From contig NZ_QPJW01000001.1 of assembly GCF_003337355.1 (NCBI RefSeq), positions 496,001-560,000 on the forward strand: a stretch of DNA of 64,000 nucleotides. The letters are read 5' to 3'. Shown here one piece after another: positions 33,021 through 40,854 of this stretch. The position numbers were made by a program, and so were the translations under genes. Each line of letters begins with the position of its first letter. Positions within the stretch are counted from its first letter, which is position 1. Under the pieces are notes generated by a model. It was not told where the DNA came from, searched no databases, and was given only the letters and a program-made list of their open reading frames with translations. Origin of the DNA: Fontibacillus phaseoli (lineage in GTDB: Bacteria; Bacillota; Bacilli; Paenibacillales; Paenibacillaceae).

Positions 33021-33634
33021 TGGCGAAATTGGACGGAGTTAAGACGCTGAGCGACCGCGAGATTGAATACGGCGGCGTGCGGTATGTGCAGACGGAGGGG
33101 CCGGCACGGCTTGATGATATTTTACGGTGCGACGACAGTGCGGTTGGCGACGCGGAAGAGGGGGCGTTTTATCTCGCAAATATCTCTAGGTATGGCATTG
33201 TCGGATTTGTTGACGACGTTAACGATGAGCGCGGATTAGGCCTTGGTACTTGTTTCTTATTTGTCGCCAACCCGTCGAAGTTTTCGGTATTCTGCCGCGT
33301 CGAATCCGCACCACACTCACCGGCCGAAATCCGCGCACTCATCGAGCAGAAACGTGAAGAACTCGCGGAACTTGAGGCGCTATTCGTAATTGGCGTTGAT
33401 GATTATGTGCGTGTGGTTAGTCGGACATACAACGAGGAGTTAAGCGCAGGAGATATCGCGCAGGTAACGGTTGTTGACGATTCGTACGTTCCGTATAGAC
33501 TACGCGCCGTATTCGGCAATAAGGACGATTGGGCGCGCGCGAGTGACGTCGTAAAAATCACGCCAGCCGAAGCGAAAGCCGCACTCATCGCACAAGTGGA
33601 AGATGCGTTCGCAGAGGCGCAGCAATCGGCGTAA
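33020..33634 (+). CDS. REVKRKA-family-related two-module protein
   Basis: 204 residues. Two degenerate modules: IEYGGVRYVQTEGPARLDDI at the N-terminus and VDDYVRVVSRTYNEELSAGD, joined by a coiled coil (EIRALIEQKREELAELEALF). The second module resembles LTVGDYAKVV of the 22958 protein. Likely a diverged paralogue. Confidence 0.62.
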   Translation: MAKLDGVKTLSDREIEYGGVRYVQTEGPARLDDILRCDDSAVGDAEEGAFYLANISRYGIVGFVDDVNDERGLGLGTCFLFVANPSKFSVFCRVESAPHSPAEIRALIEQKREELAELEALFVIGVDDYVRVVSRTYNEELSAGDIAQVTVVDDSYVPYRLRAVFGNKDDWARASDVVKITPAEAKAALIAQVEDAFAEAQQSA

Positions 33635-33642
33635 TATCCGCG

Positions 33643-34002
33643 GTGATCCTGGCGCTGGCGTTTGCGGTCGGTGGAATGACGGAAGCAACGGGCAAGCTTC
33701 CGTCTGAACCGGAAACCTACGTCGTCACCGCGTATTCAATCGGCGACGATTATACGCCGAGCCACGGAATCACTGCGTCAGGCGCACGCGTAGAGGACGG
33801 CATAACTGCGGCATGTCCGCGTGAGTTACCGTTTGGGACGCGCGTCGAAATCGAAGGTGTCGGCGAGCGGACTTGTTACGACCGTGGCGGGAAAATCAAG
33901 GGCAAACGGATCGACGTGTACATTCCGGAAATTAGCGATGCGTTAAAGTTCGGCAAGCGCGAATTGGAAGTAACGATAATTGACGAAAAGGGAGCGGATT
34001 AA
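33643..34002 (+). CDS. 3D-domain (RlpA/MltA-like) protein with hydrophobic N-terminus
   Basis: At least 119 residues from GTG 33643. Domain: TAYSIGDDYTPSHGITASGA, GITAACPRELPFGTRVEIEG, CYDRGGKIKGKRIDVYIPE, which is the 3D double-psi barrel with its conserved Asp residues, as in peptidoglycan lytic enzymes. The GTG has a poor ribosome site; ATC at 33625 would add IGVISA to the hydrophobic leader and may be the true start. A wall-acting enzyme in an early region is unexpected. Confidence 0.75.
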   Translation: MILALAFAVGGMTEATGKLPSEPETYVVTAYSIGDDYTPSHGITASGARVEDGITAACPRELPFGTRVEIEGVGERTCYDRGGKIKGKRIDVYIPEISDALKFGKRELEVTIIDEKGAD

Positions 34003-35301
34003 ATGAACGAGCAAATTACGGTATTGGCGGACGAATCACTCGGCGGTCTTTTACGGGAATATCGCGAGGTTAAGCGTAAGGCGGCCGTCGGTGAGCGGAT
34101 TAAATTTAACGGATTCGATCGCGGATTCAACATGGACGGCGTAGAAAATCCGTATGAAGTGGGCGAAGTGCTGCTCGTATCTGGACGGTATGACCACCGC
34201 CCGTTTCCGGAAGATGCGATAGGCGCCTGCGTAACCGGCCGTCCGAATATTCGAGACAGTGAGTACGTCGTCCTGGAACCGACCGAAATTATCCGCATCG
34301 ACGGCGCCCGGTTCCGCATAGTCGACCGGAAGGCTGCGGTGGGCGATCGTGTGCTAGTTCCGCGTGATTGTGGACGATTTTATAAGGCTGGTAACGTAGC
34401 GCGTGTAAGATACGCCTATGACGACGGAGCGGTTAGCGCAGATTTTTCGGGCAACTCGTATGTCTACAACGGCGGCGTATGGCACGTCGGCGGCGATATC
34501 GGTTACCGCGTATTAGAACCAGTAAAGAGCGAGGAGGACGTCGCTCCGATGCCCCTCTCCACGCGTCCGGCTCCGGAACAGGCTGCAGAAAATATCGCGT
34601 CGCTGCAGGCGCAGATTTCGGCGCTCGAATCACGAGTAGCAGCGTTGGAAAAAGAGCAGTACAACACGCCGAAGCTGACCGTTATTCCGCCGCAGAAGTC
34701 GCCGAAGACGCCGCAACAAATCCGCGACGAACTCGTTGAACGGGCGAAGGCTGACGTTAAGGCGCTGTCGGAAACTCCGCTGGTACCGATTGAAAACTCA
34801 TGCGGACGTATCGGATTTTGGCCGTACGTTGAAGGCGGCGGTGAGAGTTATATGCCGATAGACTTCGTTGAGTTCCACGTAAATCGCGAAAAGAGAACGG
34901 TCGTGGCGCTTATTCGTAGCGACGAGTCGGGCGTATGGTTGCGCGGACGCTCCATCTGCGCACCGAACGACGTATTCAACGCGCATATTGGACGGGCCAT
35001 TGCGTTACGGCGTGCGCTCGGACTCGAAGTTCCTGCGGAATATTTGAGCGTGCCGGCTCCGATGGAGGTTCGCGTTGGCGATATCGTAAAGGCTACGGGC
35101 TCAGGAGCGTACCTTCCGGGGACAACCGGTGTCTGCGTAAGCCTTGACGCAGAAGATGGCGGTCTACTCTACGCGCACAGACATGACGGACGGAGAGACG
35201 GAAATACTTGGGCGTTCGAAGAAGACGTCAGTATCATCGACGATACGCGGGAAGGGGCGGAACTCTCCGCTTCTTCCTCCGCGAAAGGAGTGGCGGCCTA
35301 A
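34003..35301 (+). CDS. REVKRKA-module protein (three modules plus shared domain)
   Basis: 432 residues. Module 1: YREVKRKAAVGERIKFNGFD to YVVLEPT; module 2: FRIVDRKAAVGDRVLVPRDC to YRVLEPV; a coiled coil (NIASLQAQISALESRVAALE); then the domain QQIRDELVERAKADVKALSE with EFHVNREKRTVVALI and DVFNAHIGRAIALRRALGLE, shared with the 31040 protein; then a last module RVGDIVKATG. The coiled coil suggests oligomerisation. Confidence 0.75.
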   Translation: MNEQITVLADESLGGLLREYREVKRKAAVGERIKFNGFDRGFNMDGVENPYEVGEVLLVSGRYDHRPFPEDAIGACVTGRPNIRDSEYVVLEPTEIIRIDGARFRIVDRKAAVGDRVLVPRDCGRFYKAGNVARVRYAYDDGAVSADFSGNSYVYNGGVWHVGGDIGYRVLEPVKSEEDVAPMPLSTRPAPEQAAENIASLQAQISALESRVAALEKEQYNTPKLTVIPPQKSPKTPQQIRDELVERAKADVKALSETPLVPIENSCGRIGFWPYVEGGGESYMPIDFVEFHVNREKRTVVALIRSDESGVWLRGRSICAPNDVFNAHIGRAIALRRALGLEVPAEYLSVPAPMEVRVGDIVKATGSGAYLPGTTGVCVSLDAEDGGLLYAHRHDGRRDGNTWAFEEDVSIIDDTREGAELSASSSAKGVAA

Positions 35302-35498
35302 TGAAGCGCCCAGTTACCGAAGTTATTGCGCAGCTTAACGCGCTGCCTCATGACGCGAAAGTCGACGTAATCAACGTTTGGACGAACGGGCGCAAGATTC
35401 GCCGACTTAGTGGGCAGAACGCGGACAGCGTTTGGCATCCTGCGCCTGAATACCGCAAGATGACCGCAATTTTAATTTCGGAGGTGGGCGCAGAATGA
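35301..35498 (+). CDS. Small hypothetical phage protein (65 aa)
   Basis: ATG 35301 shares a base with the previous stop. Product: MKRPVTEVIAQLNALPHDAK then VDVINVWTNGRKIRRLSGQN. It resembles small phage proteins of a beta-alpha type; no firm family. Confidence 0.68.
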   Translation: MKRPVTEVIAQLNALPHDAKVDVINVWTNGRKIRRLSGQNADSVWHPAPEYRKMTAILISEVGAE

Positions 35499-35692
35499 TC
35501 GCAGTATTCACGTGGATCGGCATCGCGTTCGCAGGACTTGCGGTGTTGGCGGCCTTTGCGCTGGCCGTGTTCGGATTGGTGCGTCTTTACGCGTTCGTGT
35601 TGGAGCGGTGGCTCGCCGCGAAGAAATTGTGCGAACTGTTTCGTGATTTCATGTGGGAGCGGATGGCTCCGGAAAGGAAGGCGAGGAAATGA
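35495..35692 (+). CDS. Small membrane protein (65 aa)
   Basis: ATG 35495 (ATGA overlap), TCGGAGG upstream. Hydrophobic FTWIGIAFAGLAVLAAFALA then VFGLVRLYAFVLERW and a basic C-terminus. One TM, cytoplasmic tail. Confidence 0.68.
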   Translation: MIAVFTWIGIAFAGLAVLAAFALAVFGLVRLYAFVLERWLAAKKLCELFRDFMWERMAPERKARK

Positions 35693-36414
35693 GTAATTGC
35701 GACTATTGCGGTGAAGCCGTAACGTCGGTGTATTCGTTTCAGCATATGGGCGTTTGGTACTCCGGACACAAGCGGTGTATGGGCGCGCCTATGGTACGTA
35801 AGTTGTCGCAACCAATGCCGTTACCCAACATCGGACTAATCGGCAAGCTCCGTGCAGGTAAGGACGTTGTCGCCGCCTATCTCGCGGAGAAATACGGTTA
35901 CACACGCTTTGCGTTCGGCGACGAACTCAAGCGCTACGCCCACGAATTGTTCGGAGAGCCTGCGGAGGGCTCGAAGCCACGCGAACTCTACCAATGGTTC
36001 GGCCAGACGGTACGCGAGCGCGATCCGGACGTATGGGTGCGGAAATGTCTCGAAGCTGCTTCGCACCATGAATTAAGCGTTAAAGTTGCTTTCGCTAACC
36101 GCGGATTATGGAGTAGCACTCCGCAGTTCCGGGCCGTCATAACCGACGTCCGCCAGTTAAACGAAGCCGAAGTGTTATCGGCGCGGGGCTACGTCCTTAT
36201 TCGCGTCGAGGCACCGGAATCCCTCCGCATCCACCGCGCAATCGAATCGGGCGATACGTTCAATCTGCGCGACCTGACGCACGGCACCGAAACAGCGCTC
36301 GACGGATACGCGGCGGACTTTACGGTCATGAATGGCGCAGGGTTACCGGAGTTGTATGCGCAGATTGACGAGATTATGGAGTCGCTGCGCGTCGCGGGCG
36401 GTGAAGCTGCGTGA
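35689..36414 (+). CDS. Phage deoxynucleoside-monophosphate kinase-like protein with N-terminal zinc knuckle
   Basis: 241 residues from ATG 35689. N-terminal CDYCGEAVTSVYSFQHMGVW with later SGHKRC gives a zinc-knuckle-like patch. P-loop GKLRAGKD (52-59). FGDELKRYAHELFGE and RELYQWFGQTVRERDPDVWV fit the phage dNMP-kinase/AAA-type family. ITDVRQLNEAEVLSARGYVL carries the Walker B-like Asp. It would supply dNDP for phage DNA synthesis. Confidence 0.8.
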   Translation: MSNCDYCGEAVTSVYSFQHMGVWYSGHKRCMGAPMVRKLSQPMPLPNIGLIGKLRAGKDVVAAYLAEKYGYTRFAFGDELKRYAHELFGEPAEGSKPRELYQWFGQTVRERDPDVWVRKCLEAASHHELSVKVAFANRGLWSSTPQFRAVITDVRQLNEAEVLSARGYVLIRVEAPESLRIHRAIESGDTFNLRDLTHGTETALDGYAADFTVMNGAGLPELYAQIDEIMESLRVAGGEAA

Positions 36415-36581
36415 ACATTTACGATGAATGGCGGAAAGGGTTCGAAGCCGGTTACTATTACGGGCGGCTCGACGAGATGAAGGGCGCGGCCTATGACAGC
36501 CGGACGCCGGGTGAGAAGCATAGAGCGAAACAGGCGGAGGAGGGTGCGGATGGTTGCGAACCACGATCTGAAACCACTTAG
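36411..36581 (+). CDS. Small hypothetical phage protein (56 aa)
   Basis: GTG 36411 (GTGA overlap). Product MNIYDEWRKGFEAGYYYGRL continues charged; its 3' end overlaps the start of the C5 methyltransferase by 32 nt and encodes that gene's ribosome site (GGAGGAGGG). Confidence 0.6.
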   Translation: MNIYDEWRKGFEAGYYYGRLDEMKGAAYDSRTPGEKHRAKQAEEGADGCEPRSETT

Positions 36582-37614
36582 CGCTGCAGTAGCGCAGAAA
36601 ATGGCCAACGGCGGCTACTCGGAGTACATCCGTAAACATCCGGTCGCAAAGATGGATGCGCCAAGTCCGGCGGTGTTGGCGCAATGGGCGAAAGGTGCAC
36701 CGAACGGACTTGTTGATCCGAGCGGTAAAGAAGGGAGCGTAGAAGATACGGAAAATCACATCGGCGGCGTTCCTACGCGCGAATACTTGGGGCATTCGGC
36801 ATCTAAATTGGACGCGCCCGCAAAGACGGTTGTCAGCGGGAACCACGGCGTCCCGGGCGGTGCTAACTGCTTTTATCCGGAACGAAAGGAGATGGTACAA
36901 ATACGTAACTATAACGTTACTTCGCAATTACCTTCGAACGGCCTAACGGTTGCTGAACTGTTTTGCGGTGGTGGTTTGATGGGGGTCGGACTCAAGGCGG
37001 CCGGCTTTAACTTGATATTCGCGAACGATTTCGATAAGAACGCTGCAAAGGCTTACGCGCATAATCTCGGTGATCATGTTATTTGCGGTGATATTACGAA
37101 TCCAGAAGTCAAAGTGAAGCTCCCCCGCGCTAATGTGTATGCTGGTGGTCCGCCTTGTCAGGATTATAGCGTTGCAGGGTTAGGAGAAGGTGAGGAAGGC
37201 GAGCGTGGGAAACTTGTATGGGAGTACCTAGAAGCAATCGAAAGCGGGCAGCCGGAGGCTTTTCTTTTCGAAAATGTGAATCCAGAATGGACATATGAAA
37301 AGGCTAATAGACAAGCAGTATGGGATTTGCCGATGGCTACAATCGGAGGGCGTGCTCGAAACGAGGGAGTACATCCCGGCGGCAGTAATATACGACCACG
37401 ACGCTTCACCGTCCGCGAGTGCCTACGAATCCAATCGGTTCCGGACTGGTACGTACTCCCAGCGGACATATCGCTTTCCGCACAATATCGTTTCGTCGGC
37501 AACGGCGTCGCATCGCGCGTCGCTTATAGGATCGGCGTCGCGCTGGCGGAGCAACTTAACGCAGTTCTTGCGCAACGGCCATGCGCGGGTTCCAGCGAAC
37601 GGGAGGCGGCTTAA
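36550..37614 (+). CDS. DNA cytosine-5 methyltransferase with rearranged domain order
   Basis: 354 residues from ATG 36550. Motif I AELFCGGGLMGVGLKAAG (136-152), motif IV AGGPPCQDYSVAG with Cys203, motif VI FLFENV (238-243), motif IX RRFTVRECLRIQSVPD (284-299), motif X RFVGNG. The usual motif VIII and target-recognition region between VI and IX is absent. Instead, about 120 residues before motif I hold TRD-like blocks (MDAPSPAV at 35-42 and LDAPAKTVVSGNHGVPGG at 87-104). It looks circularly permuted. Likely role is protection from host restriction. Confidence 0.82.
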   Translation: MVANHDLKPLSAAVAQKMANGGYSEYIRKHPVAKMDAPSPAVLAQWAKGAPNGLVDPSGKEGSVEDTENHIGGVPTREYLGHSASKLDAPAKTVVSGNHGVPGGANCFYPERKEMVQIRNYNVTSQLPSNGLTVAELFCGGGLMGVGLKAAGFNLIFANDFDKNAAKAYAHNLGDHVICGDITNPEVKVKLPRANVYAGGPPCQDYSVAGLGEGEEGERGKLVWEYLEAIESGQPEAFLFENVNPEWTYEKANRQAVWDLPMATIGGRARNEGVHPGGSNIRPRRFTVRECLRIQSVPDWYVLPADISLSAQYRFVGNGVASRVAYRIGVALAEQLNAVLAQRPCAGSSEREAA

Positions 37615-37616
37615 CC

Positions 37617-39242
37617 TTGATATTTACGGATAATAAGGACTTTTACCCGACGCCGCGCGAGTTATTCGTAAAACTACTCGACGGAAACCGAATTAGCGGA
37701 CGCATCCTGGAGCCGTCCGCAGGTAGAGGCGATATGATCCGCCACATACGAGAAAAGTTCCGGTCTGAGCTTAAGATAGACGCGATTGAGAATGATCCAC
37801 GGCTCGTAAGCGCGTTGATGGGCGAGGGGATTTCCGTTGTTTGGGATGATTTTCTGACGTACGAGACATTCAAGGAATACGACTTCATCGTCATGAATCC
37901 GCCATTCTCAAACGGCGTAGATCACGTCCTAAAAGCGCTGGAATTAGCGGAAAAGCAACTATCTCAATGTGAGATATTCGCGATTCTCAACAAAGAAACG
38001 ATAGATAACGCATTTTCCGCGAAAAGACAGGAGTTATTGCGGAAGTTGAGCGAATACGGCGCGGAAATCCGGTATGTTAGCGGAGCTTTTTCGCAAGCCG
38101 AACGGAAGACCGACGTAGAAGTCGCGCTAATCCATGCCAAAGTTGAAAAGGCAGGCGCCGGCAAGTCGATATACGACTCAATCCCGTTCTTTAGCGCTTC
38201 ACGCCGGAAGGAAGCGGACGAGGAAGTTGGCGCGGCACTTTCGACATACGTAAAGCCGTCCGAATTACGCGCGAAAATGAATGATATTGAGCGGCTAGTC
38301 CTTGAGTACGAAACGGCGTGCCGGCTTGCGAAAGATACGTACAAGGCAATACGTGCGAAGAGTTCGTTATTCGGATACATTGCGCAAGTTAATAGGCGGG
38401 AGCGAGTGTCGCCATTATCGATGATAACTCCGTACAATAAGGAATTTTCCGCTAACGACTTGAGCGAGGAGTTGGACCGACTACGGCGCGGATATTGGGA
38501 ATTGATACTTGATACGGACGAGTTTAGGAAGGTACTTACGAACGAGGCGATTAAGAAGCTAAACCGCCAGATTGAAGCAGCGGGCAACATGGAAATCAAT
38601 CTGGTAAACATACGGATGCTTTTGATGGCGCTCGTCGCGAATCAGAGGGAAATATTGACGGACAGCATTGTCGCGATATTTCAAAAGATAACTGATCGGC
38701 ATATGACGAGCTATTCTGGCAATGTCCACTACTACAACGGGTGGAAAACAAACAGTTCGTACAAAATCAACAAGAAAATCGTAATCCCGATCAAATACTC
38801 ACACTTCGATTCGTGGGACTTTAAAGAAGACTACAGCCGGATAAACCACGATGTGCGTCAATGGATTAACGATATCGTAAAGGCGTTTCAACTTATTGAT
38901 CCGAACGTAAGCGGAGAGTTTACAGCGTTATCTTCGCAAGAATTCGAAAACGAGTGGCTCCGCTTCAAAATGTTCGCAAAAGGTACAATCCACGTATGGT
39001 TCAAGGACGAGCGGCTACTCGCGAAATTGAACTATATTTGCGGAAGTCATTTCGGATGGCTGCCGTCTGAGGGCGAGCAACGCGAGAATCCGGAAGCCCG
39101 CGAATGGGTAGCGCGTGAGTTCGGTGATATGGGCGATGTGGAATTGCTGCGAGTTAGGTCGGGCGGAAAGGGGACGGAAGAGACGGGCAGACTTCCGTCC
39201 GGAGCTTCCGACGGTCTGACTCCGGAATTGGAGGCGGCTTAA
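37617..39242 (+). CDS. Adenine-type DNA methyltransferase with DUF4942-like C-terminus
   Basis: 541 residues from TTG 37617, with GGAGGCGG upstream. N-terminal class I methyltransferase: FYPTPRELFVKLL, ILEPSAGRGDMIRHI (SAM site), FIVMNPPFSNGVDH (NPPF catalytic motif). The second half ends in FQKITDRHMTSYSGNVHYYN, GWKTNSSYKINKKIVIPIK, the DUF4942 signature. The low-complexity C-terminus GGKGTEETGRLPSGASDGLT may be a linker. Likely anti-restriction modification. Confidence 0.85.
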   Translation: MIFTDNKDFYPTPRELFVKLLDGNRISGRILEPSAGRGDMIRHIREKFRSELKIDAIENDPRLVSALMGEGISVVWDDFLTYETFKEYDFIVMNPPFSNGVDHVLKALELAEKQLSQCEIFAILNKETIDNAFSAKRQELLRKLSEYGAEIRYVSGAFSQAERKTDVEVALIHAKVEKAGAGKSIYDSIPFFSASRRKEADEEVGAALSTYVKPSELRAKMNDIERLVLEYETACRLAKDTYKAIRAKSSLFGYIAQVNRRERVSPLSMITPYNKEFSANDLSEELDRLRRGYWELILDTDEFRKVLTNEAIKKLNRQIEAAGNMEINLVNIRMLLMALVANQREILTDSIVAIFQKITDRHMTSYSGNVHYYNGWKTNSSYKINKKIVIPIKYSHFDSWDFKEDYSRINHDVRQWINDIVKAFQLIDPNVSGEFTALSSQEFENEWLRFKMFAKGTIHVWFKDERLLAKLNYICGSHFGWLPSEGEQRENPEAREWVAREFGDMGDVELLRVRSGGKGTEETGRLPSGASDGLTPELEAA

Positions 39243-39586
39243 TTCATGCGTTCGAACATGAGCCAGCCGTTGTCGGTACCTTTGTACGCGAATTTTGCGC
39301 ACTCAAACGGGAGACCGAACGCAGTGAAGAAGCTTCTGGCACTTGCGTAGTGTCTTTTCGCGTCAAACGTGACCGGTCGGGCGTTCTTCGGAAATACGTC
39401 GCCGACAGGGCCGAGAGCTATTGATCTTCTCTCTTTGTCGTAACCTAAATAAAATGACGCACTCTCGTCTTTTAAATGAAGCAAAGAGACCAGTAGGGAG
39501 GACATGCGTAGACGCCCGAAACTGTCAGTAACGAGGGTCATTTCAGTACCGCGTATGGGCTCGTTTGTAAATACCTCGATTGCCAA
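39239..39586 (-). CDS. Minus-strand hypothetical protein (115 aa)
   Basis: TTG 39586 with AGGACG upstream. N-terminal IEVFTNEPIRGTEMTLVTDS, a middle part FYLGYDKERRSIALGPVGDV and a C-terminal ARSFFTAFGLPFECAKFAYK. No family recognised. It lies opposite to all neighbours and ends 4 nt into the methyltransferase end, so it is probably an independently transcribed accessory gene expressed in the lysogen. Confidence 0.65.
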   Translation of the reverse strand: MAIEVFTNEPIRGTEMTLVTDSFGRLRMSSLLVSLLHLKDESASFYLGYDKERRSIALGPVGDVFPKNARPVTFDAKRHYASARSFFTAFGLPFECAKFAYKGTDNGWLMFERMN

Positions 39587-39668
39587 TGCACATCACGTCC
39601 TAACTCATTATTTTGAATTGATTATAGCGAATCATCTAACGTAAATCAAACGAAATGGAGGCGATTTT

Positions 39669-39962
39669 TTGACGGAAATCAACACGGTTATTTGCGGAGA
39701 CAGTGCGGAGGTTTTGCGCCAATATCCGGACAACTTTTTCGATAGCGTAGTTTGCGATCCATCTTACGGATTATCGAAAGAGCCGGAATACGCAGAAATC
39801 GCACGATCACGCGTTGGAATAGATGCGGAATTGGAGGTGGCCGCACGATTAACGATGGAACTCCGGAGTACCGTTTCGAACCGCCGGGACCGCGTGATGA
39901 GCCGACGCATGTTACGGAGTGTACGTGGTGCGGGCGAGAAATTTACGCCGGCGACGAAATAA
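39669..39962 (+). pseudogene. DNA methylase remnant with internal deletion
   Basis: TTG 39669 after ATGGAGGCG. INTVICGDSAEVLRQYPDNF, FDSVVCDPSYGL is the start of an N4/N6 methylase with the DPPY motif changed to DPSY. It then jumps to KEPEYAEIARSRV, which looks like the extreme C-terminal block of the same family. The whole SAM-binding middle (about 150 residues or more) is missing. The frame runs on into the next gene in another register. Clearly non-functional as a methylase. Confidence 0.75.
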
Positions 39963-40072
39963 CGGAAACACACGAGCACGAACGCGTCCATAGCGATTGT
40001 GAGCGGGCGTTTACGGAAACGTGGTTCATCCGTCGGCGCGGCGTGATTGGCTCGGATGGGGCGGTTGAATAA
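39848..40072 (+). CDS. Zinc-binding small protein, apparent ATT start
   Basis: 74 residues from ATT 39848. TTGGAGGTGG lies about 9 nt upstream and no standard start is in frame before or soon after. NDGTPEYRFEPPGPRDEPTH, then CTWCGREIYAGDEITETHEH, ERVHSDC gives a CxxC...H...C zinc site as in small phage zinc-finger proteins. It overlaps the methylase remnant in a different frame. Confidence 0.68.
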   Translation: MNDGTPEYRFEPPGPRDEPTHVTECTWCGREIYAGDEITETHEHERVHSDCERAFTETWFIRRRGVIGSDGAVE

Positions 40073-40106
40073 CGCAGTAGCCACAAATAGTGAAGGAGTG
40101 ATTTTA

Positions 40107-40373
40107 GTGACAATTAAAGAGAAGTTAGGAATTTTGAACAGTATCGAGATTGTGGATTATGACGCTGATGGTTCAACCTTATATCATGCAGTTGTTGAAA
40201 ATACCTTTGGAAATCAGCAGAAATTAAAAGCGATTGGTATTACCGATGACGAAATAGAAGGGGCTTTTGATGAAGAAGGCAATATAGACATAAAGGACTT
40301 TGCGTTTGAACGGTGCGGAGCCAAATGGTTTCATGAGGATTTTGGGGGATTTATCGACTACATTCCCAAATGA
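40107..40373 (+). CDS. Small acidic accessory protein (88 aa)
   Basis: GTG 40107 with AAGGAGTG 7 nt upstream. Product MTIKEKLGILNSIEIVDYDA then ADDEIEGAFDEEGN-like acidic stretches. Base composition is distinctly AT-rich compared with the flanks, as with the gene at 14765. No family recognised. Confidence 0.72.
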   Translation: MTIKEKLGILNSIEIVDYDADGSTLYHAVVENTFGNQQKLKAIGITDDEIEGAFDEEGNIDIKDFAFERCGAKWFHEDFGGFIDYIPK

Positions 40374-40398
40374 AACTAAGAGTCGTTTAGCAATGATG

Positions 40399-40417
40399 CA
40401 CTGTACGAAAATATAGC
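40399..40417 (+). repeat. 19-nt motif, copy 2
   Basis: CACTGTACGAAAATATAGC, 17/19 identical to 15267-15285. It is 11 nt upstream of the region-4-like regulator gene. Shares an ACTGTNCGAAA core with motif copy C. Confidence 0.6.
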
Positions 40418-40427
40418 GCATCAATAC

Positions 40428-40853
40428 GTGAAAAAGGGGCGGATCACCATCGGACACGTAAAAATCGAAGTTGATAAAAAGGAGCGCACATACTCCGTTA
40501 AGTACGCGCTAGATTCGGCGGCTGGCGTTAAATCGCTACTCCGCGACCGGCACCGCATTTCCTCCGCAAGATTCCGCGGCGACCGCGCGGCCAGCGACAT
40601 CCTGCTCGATCTAAACAGCGCAATTTATAACGCCGGCCTGACGGAGCGCCAGACGGAAGCCGTTGCGCTGATTTCCGGATTCGACTTAACGCAGGCCGAA
40701 GCAGCGCGCGTCATGGGGATCGCCCGGCAAGTCGTTGCGCGAATGTACGCTGAGGCTGCGGAGAAGCTGGCGGCGGTGTACAGGCGTTGGGAATACGGAG
40801 AGGTCACGGTCGAATATACAGGCGCGGGAGACAACGAAAGAGAGGCGGCGTAA
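40428..40853 (+). CDS. Sigma region 4-like regulator, candidate late-gene activator
   Basis: 141 residues from GTG 40428. HTH at the C-terminus: LTERQTEAVALISGFDLTQA, EAARVMGIARQVVARMYAEA, which is a sigma-70 region-4-like fold. N-terminal part is beta-rich. This architecture and position (just before the packaging genes) match ArpU/RinA-type late transcription regulators of Firmicute phages. No strong ribosome site is seen before the GTG. Confidence 0.7.
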   Translation: MKKGRITIGHVKIEVDKKERTYSVKYALDSAAGVKSLLRDRHRISSARFRGDRAASDILLDLNSAIYNAGLTERQTEAVALISGFDLTQAEAARVMGIARQVVARMYAEAAEKLAAVYRRWEYGEVTVEYTGAGDNEREAA

Positions 40854-40854
40854 T

